A stretch of DNA of 34,672 bases from Saprospiraceae bacterium (GTDB taxonomy: Bacteria > Bacteroidota > Bacteroidia > Bacteroidales > JAIPBB01). The stretch spans positions 1 through 34,672 of the forward strand of contig JAIPBB010000014.1 of NCBI GenBank assembly GCA_021739805.1, given 5' to 3'. Shown here piece by piece: positions 15,649 to 23,304 of the stretch. A program made the translations under genes and the position numbers. Positions within the stretch are counted from its first letter, which is position 1. Each line of letters opens with the position of its first letter. Below the pieces are notes generated by a model, which ran no database searches, was not told the origin of the DNA, and was given only the letters and a program-made list of their open reading frames with translations.

Positions 15649-16524
15649 CTATGAGTTTTGAAGCTCAGACACGATTTTTATTGTTTCAGATGCCTGCTTA
15701 ACATCGTGAACTCTAAGAATGTCAGCACCTTTCATTAAAGCAATAGTGTTTAGTGAGGTAGTGCCATTTAAAGCATTCTCAGCTTTTATTTTTAAAACTT
15801 TATTTATCATCGATTTTCTTGAAATTCCAACTAAAACAGGCAGTTCAAAGATTTTAAATAATTCAAGGTTTTTTAAAATTTGATAGTTATGCTCAACAGT
15901 TTTTCCAAATCCAAATCCAGGGTCAATTATTATATCATTTATTCCGGCTTTTTTGCAAAGCTCAATTTGCTTTGAGAAAAAAATCATTATTTCTTTTGTA
16001 ACATTATCATAAAAAGGATTTTGTTGCATATTATCAGGAGTACCTTTAATATGCATCATTATGTAAGGAACATTAAGCTCAGCAACGGTTTCAATCATTT
16101 TTTTATCAAATGTTCCTGCCGAAATATCATTAATTATTGCAGCACCTTCTTTAACCATTTGCATTGCAACATTCGACCTATAAGTGTCAATAGAAATTAT
16201 AATTTTAGGGAAAATATTTTTTAAGGTTTGGATAACCGGGATTAATCTTTCAAGCTCTTCTTTCTCAGATATTTCCTTAGAACCCGGTCTTGTTGAAACG
16301 GCTCCAATATCAATAATGTCAGCACCTTCATCCAGCATTTTTTTTGTTTGAGAAATCCAATTTTCTTTTGCAATATATTTGCCTCCGTCATAAAATGAAT
16401 CAGGTGTTATATTTAGGATTCCCATTAGCAATGGTTTACAAATTGTTAACAAATTCCCATCACAATTAAGACTTTGCTTTCTTGAAAAAAATGTATCTTT
16501 AGCCCTTGTTATTTTTGATTTCAA
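15649..16524 (-). CDS. folP: Dihydropteroate synthase
   Basis: Joins p-aminobenzoate to dihydropterin pyrophosphate in folate synthesis, the target of sulfonamides. Signatures seen are MGILNITPDSFYDGG (pyrophosphate loop), GADIIDIGAVSTRPGS, IISIDTYRS, INDISAG, DPGFGFGKTVEHN, VGISRKSMI and ILRVHDV, so the TIM-barrel is complete. The annotated start is a TTG (complement of 16522-16524); there is no ATG before the MGILN core at residue 34. Homologues have a leading strand of about 20 residues before MGILN, here SLNCDGNLLTICKPLL, so a non-ATG start is required; TTG at 16524 is the best candidate but not certain. It is divergent from the DUF1599 gene with 45 bp between starts. Confidence 0.94.
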   Translation of the reverse strand: MKSKITRAKDTFFSRKQSLNCDGNLLTICKPLLMGILNITPDSFYDGGKYIAKENWISQTKKMLDEGADIIDIGAVSTRPGSKEISEKEELERLIPVIQTLKNIFPKIIISIDTYRSNVAMQMVKEGAAIINDISAGTFDKKMIETVAELNVPYIMMHIKGTPDNMQQNPFYDNVTKEIMIFFSKQIELCKKAGINDIIIDPGFGFGKTVEHNYQILKNLELFKIFELPVLVGISRKSMINKVLKIKAENALNGTTSLNTIALMKGADILRVHDVKQASETIKIVSELQNS

Positions 16525-16569
16525 TTTGAAATGTTTTATTAAAATTTATACAAAATTAAGAAAATTTAA

Positions 16570-17106
16570 ATGGAGAACACTTTAAAGCAATATGATGAAG
16601 TGATAAAGTACTGCAAAGATATTTTTATGACAAAGATGAAGGATTATGGCAGTGCATGGCGAATTTTAAGAACAAGTTCTTTAACTGACCAAATTTTCAT
16701 TAAGGCTCAAAGAATAAAAAGTATTGAACGAAAAGGTGTTCAGAAAGTTGAAGATGGAATTAAGTCAGAGTATATTGGAATAATTAATTATTCAATAATG
16801 GCATTAATCCAACTTGAACTTGGAGTAGCCGAAAATCCTGAAATGAAAAGTGAAGTTGCTGAAAAGCTATATGACAAATATTTTCTCCAGGCAAAATCAC
16901 TTATGGAAAATAAAAATCATGATTATGGCGAAGCCTGGAGAGATATGAGGGTGACCTCAATCACCGATATAATTTTAATGAAACTTTTCAGAACCAAACA
17001 AATTGAAGATAACAACGGGAAAACATTTATTTCAGAAGGTGTTGATGCAAACTACAACGATATAATTAATTATTCTGTTTTTGCATTGATTATGTTAAAC
17101 GATTAG
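16570..17106 (+). CDS. DUF1599 (Nmad1) tandem-domain protein
   Basis: A 178-residue soluble protein made of two DUF1599 units. Each has the same core: KDYGSAWRILRTSSLTDQIFIKAQRI (about 24-49) and HDYGEAWRDMRVTSITDIILMKLFRT (about 117-142), and each ends in (N/S)YIGIINYSIMALI or its NDIINYSVFALI counterpart. Pfam calls the family nucleotide modification associated domain 1, from its occurrence near DNA base-modification genes in phages; the biochemical activity is not established. In Bacteroidota it is a conserved core gene next to folP and the BT_3928-type gene, as here (10-bp gap to the next gene). It should not be read as part of the restriction-modification pair 2.5 kb away. Confidence 0.88.
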   Translation: MENTLKQYDEVIKYCKDIFMTKMKDYGSAWRILRTSSLTDQIFIKAQRIKSIERKGVQKVEDGIKSEYIGIINYSIMALIQLELGVAENPEMKSEVAEKLYDKYFLQAKSLMENKNHDYGEAWRDMRVTSITDIILMKLFRTKQIEDNNGKTFISEGVDANYNDIINYSVFALIMLND

Positions 17107-17116
17107 ATATAAAATT

Positions 17117-18370
17117 ATGAATACTATAAAAAAATACGCTCAATATTTAATAGCATTATTTTCAGCATTATCAATAGTTTTAATTGTTTTATTGCCAGAT
17201 TTAAACTATATCTTTTTAGGAATTTTAGCTGTTAATCTTTTCCTTTCAATTAAATTTTGGAAAGAAACTTCTAAATGGCTGCAAACGGTTTCAAGTATAA
17301 TTATTGGAATAGTATTTATTTACTCAGGATTTGTGAAAGCTGTTGACCCCTGGGGTTCGATGTTTAAATTCATTGATTATTTCGAAGCTTTTAATGCCGG
17401 ATTTTTCAACCCAACAGCTCTTTACCTGGCAATCTTACTTAGTGCTCTTGAATTTATGTTAGGTTTTGCATTATTATTTAGAATCAGAGTTAAAATAGCT
17501 TCAACTTTAGTTTTGCTGTTTATGTTATTTTTCACGGTTTTAACTCTTTACCTGGCTATTGAAAATCCTGTTCCTGATTGTGGTTGTTTTGGAGATGCAC
17601 TTATCATTACAAACTGGCAAACATTTTATAAAAATTTGATAATTATGGTTTTCACCATGATTGTATTCTTGAATAGGAAAACAATTGTAATTTCAATGAA
17701 AGCTATTTTTCAATATTTAATTCTAATAATTGGAGCTGTATTTATACTTGGTGTTTCTATCTATAGTAATATGCATTTACCAATAATTGATTTTCGTGAG
17801 TATAAAGTGGGAAGTTTGATGGCTGCCGATCCACCAAAAACTATTGTTTATCTTACTTATGCAAATAAAAATACAGGAGAAGAAGAAGAAATGCTCTCAA
17901 CTGATTTGCCCTGGAGCGATAGTATTTGGATGAGTGAATGGGAATTTAAAGACCAGAGATATGAAATAATAGGTGATAATGTAGCAAATGAACTAAAAAT
18001 TACTGATTCGGATGGTGGTGATGTATATTTGGAAAAAGAAGGTTTTCAGTTTGTTATGATTACTTATTATGTGGGCAAAGCTCATAAAAAATCATTTGAA
18101 AAACTTAATATTTTGAATGAAGAAGCAGAGAAAGCCGGAATACCATTTTTTGGAATATCCGGTTCAATTCCTGAAGATATTGAAACATTCAGGCATGAAG
18201 TTCAGGCAATGTATCCAATTCACAATGCAGATGAAACAGCTCTGGAAGCTGTAATCAGGTCGAATCCTGGATTACTGTTATTGAAAGATGGTGTTATACT
18301 TGGAAAATGGGCTTGGCGTGATTTACCAACTTTTGAAGAACTTGATGAAGAGTTTGGGATAAGCAAATAA
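17117..18370 (+). CDS. BT_3928-type membrane protein: DoxX-like plus thioredoxin-like domain
   Basis: A 417-residue inner-membrane protein. The N-terminal half has six or so membrane spans with a DoxX/MauE-like signature (FIYSGFVKAVDPWGSMFKF, residues about 66-84) and a CGC motif in PVPDCGCFGDAL near residue 155. The C-terminal half (about 225-417) is thioredoxin-fold-like (FVMITYYVGKAHKKSFEKLN, FFGISGSIPEDIETF, PGLLLLKDGVILGKWAWRDLP) but lacks a CxxC active site, so it is not an ordinary thiol oxidoreductase. It follows DUF1599 by 10 bp and probably shares its message. The family is conserved in Bacteroidota; the function is unknown, with redox or quinone-linked roles suggested by the DoxX part. 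Confidence 0.85.
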   Translation: MNTIKKYAQYLIALFSALSIVLIVLLPDLNYIFLGILAVNLFLSIKFWKETSKWLQTVSSIIIGIVFIYSGFVKAVDPWGSMFKFIDYFEAFNAGFFNPTALYLAILLSALEFMLGFALLFRIRVKIASTLVLLFMLFFTVLTLYLAIENPVPDCGCFGDALIITNWQTFYKNLIIMVFTMIVFLNRKTIVISMKAIFQYLILIIGAVFILGVSIYSNMHLPIIDFREYKVGSLMAADPPKTIVYLTYANKNTGEEEEMLSTDLPWSDSIWMSEWEFKDQRYEIIGDNVANELKITDSDGGDVYLEKEGFQFVMITYYVGKAHKKSFEKLNILNEEAEKAGIPFFGISGSIPEDIETFRHEVQAMYPIHNADETALEAVIRSNPGLLLLKDGVILGKWAWRDLPTFEELDEEFGISK

Positions 18371-18406
18371 ACTCTAAAAAAATACTAATTTCATAAAGAA
18401 CACCAG

Positions 18407-19486
18407 ATGTTTAAATTTATTTTAAAACGATTATTTTACGGTTTTTTGGTTCTTTTTGGGGTTATTACTATAGTTTTTTTTCTTTTTAATATTTTGCCCG
18501 GTGACCCTGCACGAATGATGCTTGGGCAACGTGCCGATATCACTTCAGTTGAAGCAATTAATAAAGATTTAGGCAGAGACAAGCCGATTTCGGTGCAATA
18601 CCTGAATTATTTGAATGACCTTTCTCCATTGTCATTTCATAATGTCAAAGATGCTGAGAATTATTGGTATCTGAAGGATGAGAAATATGCTCCGTATTCC
18701 AAACTTTTAACGATTGGCTCAACTGCTGTAGTTTTTAAAGTCCCATATTTAAGAAGGTCATATCAAAGTAAAAGGAAAGTTTCCGAAATATTGGCTGATG
18801 CTTTTCCAAAAACATTGTTATTAGCTTCTGTGGCAATTACTATTGCTATTGTTTTAGGAATATTTATCGGAATTTTGTCTGCTATAAAAAAAGATGGTTT
18901 CTTTGACAGAATATCTTTGGTATTTTCAGTTTTGGGAATGTCATTGCCTTCATTTTTTGCTGCAATATTAATAGCATGGATTTTTGCATTTTTACTTGCT
19001 GACTACACAGGATTAAGTATGTTTGGAAGCTTATATACTGTTGATGATTTTGGAAGAGGAGAATATATAAATTGGAAAAATTTAATACTTCCTGCAATAA
19101 CTTTAGGAATAAGACCATTAGCTATTGTAGTGGAACTTACAAGAAGTTCATTATTGGAAGTTTTATCTCAGGATTACATTAGAACGGCAAAAGCCAAGGG
19201 CTTAAAATATCGAAGAGTGATTGTTAAACATGCGATGAAAAACTCTTTAAATCCGGTAATTACAGCAATTTCAGGATGGTTCGCATCATTGATGGCAGGA
19301 GCAGTTTTCGTTGAATATGTTTTTGACTGGAAAGGAGTTGGAGTTGCCATTGTTGATGCTTTGAATAAATATGATTTTCCGGTTGTAATGGGAGCAGTTT
19401 TGCTGGTTTCGGTGATGTTGATTGTAATTAATATTTTAGTCGATATTAGTTATGGAATGCTTGACCCGAGGGTTAGGGTGGCTTGA
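18407..19486 (+). CDS. ABC transporter permease, DppB/OppB type
   Basis: A 359-residue inner-membrane permease of the dipeptide/oligopeptide/nickel importer family. It begins with the family-specific FILKRLFYGFLVLFGVITIVFFLF span and LPGDPARMMLGQ. The ATPase-contact (EAA) loop is EVLSQDYIRTAKAKGLKYRRVIVKHAMKNSL (about 250-281, starting at the E), and the protein ends with GMLDPRVRV, also typical of DppB. An insert of about 60 residues after residue 60, before the second span, is longer than in many relatives. No partner permease, ATPase or binding protein is in the window, so it must work with components encoded elsewhere. It starts 36 bp after the BT_3928-type gene. Confidence 0.92.
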   Translation: MFKFILKRLFYGFLVLFGVITIVFFLFNILPGDPARMMLGQRADITSVEAINKDLGRDKPISVQYLNYLNDLSPLSFHNVKDAENYWYLKDEKYAPYSKLLTIGSTAVVFKVPYLRRSYQSKRKVSEILADAFPKTLLLASVAITIAIVLGIFIGILSAIKKDGFFDRISLVFSVLGMSLPSFFAAILIAWIFAFLLADYTGLSMFGSLYTVDDFGRGEYINWKNLILPAITLGIRPLAIVVELTRSSLLEVLSQDYIRTAKAKGLKYRRVIVKHAMKNSLNPVITAISGWFASLMAGAVFVEYVFDWKGVGVAIVDALNKYDFPVVMGAVLLVSVMLIVINILVDISYGMLDPRVRVA

Positions 19487-19569
19487 GAAGGGGAGAATGG
19501 GTGAATGGGAGAGCATGTGAGCTTGAGAGCCTGAGAGCATGAGAATGGGTGAAGGGGAGAATGGGTGAA
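19487..19569. repeat. Purine-rich imperfect repeat array with 19-bp direct repeats
   Basis: GAAGGGGAGAATGGGTGAA occurs at 19487-19505 and again, identically, at 19551-19569. Between them are imperfect units such as GAGCATGTGAGCTTGAGAG and CCTGAGAGCATGAGAATG. The block starts directly after the permease stop and leads into the heptamer array at 19580. No gene is seen in it. Confidence 0.75.
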
Positions 19570-19579
19570 GAGTCAGAAA

Positions 19580-19622
19580 CCTGAAACCTGAAACCCGAAA
19601 CCTGAAACCTGAAACCTGAAAC
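19580..19622. repeat. Tandem CCTGAAA heptamer array, six units
   Basis: Six abutting heptamers: CCTGAAA twice, CCCGAAA, then CCTGAAA three times, with a further decayed unit CAGAAA before them. This is the cleanest of the three heptamer arrays in the window. It lies 63 bp before the restriction endonuclease start. Confidence 0.85.
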
Positions 19623-19684
19623 AAGCATAAAAGCACAACAACACAAAAATAATTACGAAATTTGCATACGAAAATAATTACACG

Positions 19685-20596
19685 ATGAATTCAAAAGAGA
19701 AATACATAATTGATTTTGAAAATGCTTTAAATAAATTTGTTAAAGAACTTGAACGTTATGTTTCAACTGACACAGGTGATTGGACAATTAAAGGATTTAT
19801 AGATATTTATAAAAATATTTATACAATTTCTTCAGACACAAAAATTGTTTCTAAAATATTAGAAATACATATTTTCCCTGAAATTTTAAGATTTGCTGAA
19901 AAAGCAAATTTTAAAATAATTCTTGCTGAACATCAAAATTATTATCCTGATTTAACCTTTATTCATAAGCAAAATGATGAAATAAAATTTGCACTTGACT
20001 TTAAATCTACTTTTCGTAGAAATAATAAATCCGCTGGGTTTACACTCGGAAGTCACGGAGGTTATTTTAAGGAAAGAAATAAAGATAAAAATATTCAATT
20101 TCCATATAATCAGTACACAGGTCATTATTGCTTAGGGATTATTTATACTAGGGTGGATTTTGATGATATTTTATCTGAAACAGAAATATTACAAGTTAAT
20201 GAACTAACTGAAAAATATGGGCATGGAAATGACCCAATAGGTGAAAGGCAAGTTACTAAAATTGATAAACTTAAATCAATTGCTTCAGTAATCAAAGATT
20301 TCGATTTTTTTGCAGCTCCTAAATGGAAAATTGCAAGTGATAAGCAAGGCTCAGGTAATACTGCAAATATTGGTTCAATAACAGATATAGAAGATTTAAA
20401 AACCGGGAATGGAGTTTTTAGCAAACTTGGAGAAGAATGGTTTGATGAATACTGGATGAATTATGGAACTGCAACAATGATAAAGAATAGAAAAACTGTT
20501 AAAATTACAAACATTTGGGATTTCTTAGAATTTAAGGGAAGAATAGATTTATTTGATAAAGTAATAGCTAAAGGAGCAAAACGGAGGAAAAAGTGA
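19685..20596 (+). CDS. Type II restriction endonuclease, EcoRV family
   Basis: A 303-residue homologue of EcoRV. Compared from memory with EcoRV (E45, D74, D90, K92), the catalytic residues here are E60 (KILEIH), D89 (QNYYPDL), D105 and K107 (LDFKST), and the spacings 29, 16 and 2 are identical. The minor-groove Q-loop (HQNYYPD) and the major-groove recognition loop [11 protein letters not shown] (221-231; EcoRV has GSGNTTNIGS) are also kept. Cutting within GATATC to leave blunt ends is therefore predicted. Differences are an N-terminal extension of about 15 residues and an insertion of some 25 residues near 160-190. The gene ends four bases into the methyltransferase gene. No controller-protein gene is visible. 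Confidence 0.93.
   Translation: MNSKEKYIIDFENALNKFVKELERYVSTDTGDWTIKGFIDIYKNIYTISSDTKIVSKILEIHIFPEILRFAEKANFKIILAEHQNYYPDLTFIHKQNDEIKFALDFKSTFRRNNKSAGFTLGSHGGYFKERNKDKNIQFPYNQYTGHYCLGIIYTRVDFDDILSETEILQVNELTEKYGHGNDPIGERQVTKIDKLKSIASVIKDFDFFAAPKWKIASDKQGSGNTANIGSITDIEDLKTGNGVFSKLGEEWFDEYWMNYGTATMIKNRKTVKITNIWDFLEFKGRIDLFDKVIAKGAKRRKK
20583..20588 (+). promoter_or_regulatory. Strong Shine-Dalgarno site for the methyltransferase
   Basis: GGAGGA lies five bases before the GTG at 20593. Such a strong site is unusual in this window, where most genes have none, and it fixes the GTG as the start. It may ensure that methyltransferase is made in excess of the endonuclease encoded just upstream. Confidence 0.7.
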
Positions 20597-21582
20597 AAAT
20601 ATTTGTACCACCAATAAAATCCCAGGGAATCAAAACAAAACTTGTTGAATGGATTTCAACTAATAGTTCAGATATTAAATATGATAGATTAGTTGAACCG
20701 TTTATGGGAACCGGTGTTGTTGCTTTTAATTTAAGACCTAAAAAGGCATTGCTTTGTGATAGTAATCCACATTTAATTACTTTCTACAAAGCTATACAGT
20801 CAAAAGAAATAACAAGTGGATTAGTGAAAAAATATCTTATTGAAGAAGGAGAAAAACTTCTTAATTCAAATGGAGAGCATTACTACGAGGTTAGAAATAG
20901 GTTTAATGAAGAGAAAAATCCACTTGATTTTTTATTTTTAAGCCGTTCATGTTTTAATGGCATGATGAGATTTAATAGGAAAGGTGGATTTAATGTTCCT
21001 TTTTGTAAAAAACCAAATCGTTTTGCCCAATCATTAGTGACAAAAATTACAAATCAGGTTGAAAATATTTCGCAAATTATTGGACAAGGTGATTATGTTT
21101 TTAAAAATCAAGATTTTAAAGATACTTTAAAAGAAATAAATTTAAAAGACCTGGTTTATTCTGACCCTCCATATATTGGACGACATGTTGATTATTTTGA
21201 TTCATGGTCGGAAGAAGAAGAAATTATTTTAAATCATGGACTGAGAAATTCTAATGCAAAATTTATACTTTCAACCTGGTTAAGTAATAGATTCCGAACA
21301 AACGATTATATCTTCACAATTTGGAAAGATTGTTTTATCTCAACAAAAGAACACTTCTATCATGTTGGAGGCAAGGAAATTAATAGAAATACTGTATATG
21401 AGGCATTGTTGTCAAATGTAAAATTTCCAGATAGTATTACTAACATCGAAATGAAATTACGAATCGAGTTAAATAAATCTCAACTTACTACAGTGAAGAA
21501 GGTGTATGATATTCCAGAGCAATTATCACTTGCTCTGGCAGAAGAAGAAAAACAACTCAAACCTATTGTAAACAAAAGTTGA
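20593..21582 (+). CDS. Adenine-N6 DNA methyltransferase, Dam/M.EcoRV (D12) class
   Basis: A 329-residue DNA methyltransferase that should protect the host from the adjacent endonuclease by N6-methylating adenine. AdoMet-binding motif I is EPFMGTG (35-41), the catalytic motif IV is DPPY (191-194), and the D12-class signature [10 protein letters not shown] (128-137) matches Dam and M.EcoRV. The N-terminal [16 protein letters not shown] corresponds to motif X. It starts with GTG, overlaps the endonuclease stop by four bases and has a strong Shine-Dalgarno. A C-terminal extension (about residues 280-329) has no recognised motif. Target GATATC is inferred from the partner; the M.EcoRV likeness supports this, since M.EcoRV methylates the first adenine. 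Confidence 0.93.
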   Translation: MKIFVPPIKSQGIKTKLVEWISTNSSDIKYDRLVEPFMGTGVVAFNLRPKKALLCDSNPHLITFYKAIQSKEITSGLVKKYLIEEGEKLLNSNGEHYYEVRNRFNEEKNPLDFLFLSRSCFNGMMRFNRKGGFNVPFCKKPNRFAQSLVTKITNQVENISQIIGQGDYVFKNQDFKDTLKEINLKDLVYSDPPYIGRHVDYFDSWSEEEEIILNHGLRNSNAKFILSTWLSNRFRTNDYIFTIWKDCFISTKEHFYHVGGKEINRNTVYEALLSNVKFPDSITNIEMKLRIELNKSQLTTVKKVYDIPEQLSLALAEEEKQLKPIVNKS

Positions 21583-21638
21583 ATTTAAAAATATTTTATT
21601 CTATAAAGAAATCGAAAAAATATCTAAAACACATAATC

Positions 21639-22397
21639 ATGAGAAAAAACATAGTAGCAGGAAACTGGAAAATGAATAAAAACTTCGAAGAAGCCGAAGA
21701 CCTTTTATTTGAAATTAAAGAATTATTAAAAACTAAAAAACCTAAAAATGCTGAAGTGATTGTTTGCCCACCGGCCTTGTTTTTAGAATGTGCCGGAGAT
21801 TTCGCTGAAGAAAGTACGTTTTTTATCGGTGTTCAAAATCTGAGTAGTTTTAATTCAGGTGCTTACACAGGTGAAATATCAGCGGAAATGCTTAATTCAA
21901 TGGATGTTGGATATTGCATAATAGGTCATTCGGAAAGAAGAAAATACTTTGAAGAATCAAATGAAGTTTTAGCCGAAAAAGTAAAACGAGCCTTGGAAAA
22001 CGATATTATACCAATATTTTGCTGTGGAGAATTATTGCCCGAGCGTGAAGCCGGAAATCATTTTAAGGTAGTCAAATCTCAGATTGAAGAATCGCTTTTT
22101 CTTCTTGATGATTATGATTTTAACAATTGTATTATTGCCTATGAACCTGTTTGGGCGATTGGTACGGGAGTCACTGCAACATCAGAGCAGGCACAGGAAA
22201 TGCATAAATATATCAGGGGATTAATAACAGAAAAGTATTCGACTGAAATCGCTGATGAAACAACAATTCTTTATGGTGGAAGTTGTAATGCAAAAAATGC
22301 AAAAGAATTATTTGCAAATCCTGATGTTGATGGTGGATTAATTGGAGGAGCTTCGTTAAATGCAGCAGATTTTATCACAATAGCAAATTCATTTTAA
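21639..22397 (+). CDS. tpiA: Triose-phosphate isomerase
   Basis: Interconverts dihydroxyacetone phosphate and glyceraldehyde 3-phosphate in glycolysis. I use the ATG at 21639, giving MRKNIVAGNWKMN and 252 residues, the normal length; the longer frame from 21579 adds 20 residues not found in the family and overlaps the methyltransferase stop. Catalytic residues are K11 (NWKMN), His in IIGHSERR and Glu in AYEPVWAIGTG; the phosphate loop is ILYGGSCNAKN. Its stop directly abuts the prmA ATG. Confidence 0.97.
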   Translation: MRKNIVAGNWKMNKNFEEAEDLLFEIKELLKTKKPKNAEVIVCPPALFLECAGDFAEESTFFIGVQNLSSFNSGAYTGEISAEMLNSMDVGYCIIGHSERRKYFEESNEVLAEKVKRALENDIIPIFCCGELLPEREAGNHFKVVKSQIEESLFLLDDYDFNNCIIAYEPVWAIGTGVTATSEQAQEMHKYIRGLITEKYSTEIADETTILYGGSCNAKNAKELFANPDVDGGLIGGASLNAADFITIANSF

Positions 22398-23228
22398 ATG
22401 GTCTATATCGAATTAAATTGTAAGGTCGAACCTTTGCTGCCTTTTTCTGAGATATTAATTGCAGAACTTGCCGAAATTGGTTATGAAAGTTTTGTGGAAT
22501 CTGAGAATGGTATCATAGCATATATCATAAAAGATAATTTTCGGGAAACAGATTTAAGCTCGCTGCAAATAACTGCATTTGAAGGAGTTAATGTTGAATT
22601 TAGCTTTAAGCAGATTAAAGATGAAAATTGGAATGCGGTTTGGGAATCTAATTTCGAAGCTGTAGAAATTTCAGAAAACTGCATTGTTAAAGCTCCATTT
22701 CACAATATTGAAAAGAAATACAAATACGAAATCATTATTGAACCTAAAATGTCGTTTGGGACAGCACATCATGAAACCACCTCGCAAATGATGAAGTTTC
22801 TTCTGGAAATGGATTTATCAGGTAAAACTGTTTTGGATATGGGTTGTGGCACTTCGGTTTTGGCAATTTTGGCTTCCAAACTAAATGCGAAAGAAATTCT
22901 TGCAATTGATAATGATGAATGGGCTTATAATAATAGTATAGAAAATATTGCAAAAAATAATATTCACAATATTGAAGTTAAATTAGGTGATATATCCGAT
23001 TTGAAAAATAAAAAATTTGACATCATTATTGCAAATATAAATCGTAATATTCTTTTAAGTCATATTTCACAATATAGCAAAAGTTTGAATGATGAAGGAT
23101 TGCTATTAATGAGTGGATTTTACGAAGATGATGTAGAAATCATAAAAAAAGAATCTGAGCTAAATGGATTAAAATTCGATTCGATGATATCTGAAAATAA
23201 GTGGGTTGCTGTCAAATTTTTAAAGTAA
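22398..23228 (+). CDS. prmA: Ribosomal protein L11 methyltransferase
   Basis: Methylates ribosomal protein L11 using AdoMet in the cytoplasm. The 276-residue protein has an N-terminal substrate-recognition region, then PKMSFGTAHHETT (PrmA-specific, about 117-129), AdoMet motif I VLDMGCGTSVLAIL, AIDNDEWAYNNSIENI, and the post-motif IIIANINRNILLSHI in place of the commoner NILxxxL. The start ATG directly follows the tpiA stop with no gap, so translation is probably coupled. The pair is a common Bacteroidota arrangement. Confidence 0.95.
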   Translation: MVYIELNCKVEPLLPFSEILIAELAEIGYESFVESENGIIAYIIKDNFRETDLSSLQITAFEGVNVEFSFKQIKDENWNAVWESNFEAVEISENCIVKAPFHNIEKKYKYEIIIEPKMSFGTAHHETTSQMMKFLLEMDLSGKTVLDMGCGTSVLAILASKLNAKEILAIDNDEWAYNNSIENIAKNNIHNIEVKLGDISDLKNKKFDIIIANINRNILLSHISQYSKSLNDEGLLLMSGFYEDDVEIIKKESELNGLKFDSMISENKWVAVKFLK

Positions 23229-23304
23229 ACCAATTATACATCTTAATTTTTTTCCCGGATTAAATTTTTTTTGCTAATTTAACGCAATAATAAAATTTCT
23301 GATT

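Noticed and set aside
16570..17106. DUF1599 (nucleotide modification associated) protein as a partner of the nearby DNA methyltransferase
   Set aside because: The gene is part of a conserved Bacteroidota core block with folP and the BT_3928-type gene, and 2.5 kb with two other genes separates it from the restriction pair. The family name alone is no evidence of a link.
21579..21638. Longer triose-phosphate isomerase start overlapping the methyltransferase gene
   Set aside because: The added 20 residues (lysine- and isoleucine-rich) are absent from the family, and the ATG at 21639 gives the standard MRKNIVAGNWKMN start.
19487..21638. Mobile element ends around the restriction-modification genes
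   Set aside because: I looked for terminal inverted repeats, a target duplication or an integrase and found none; only tandem repeats lie on the left side.
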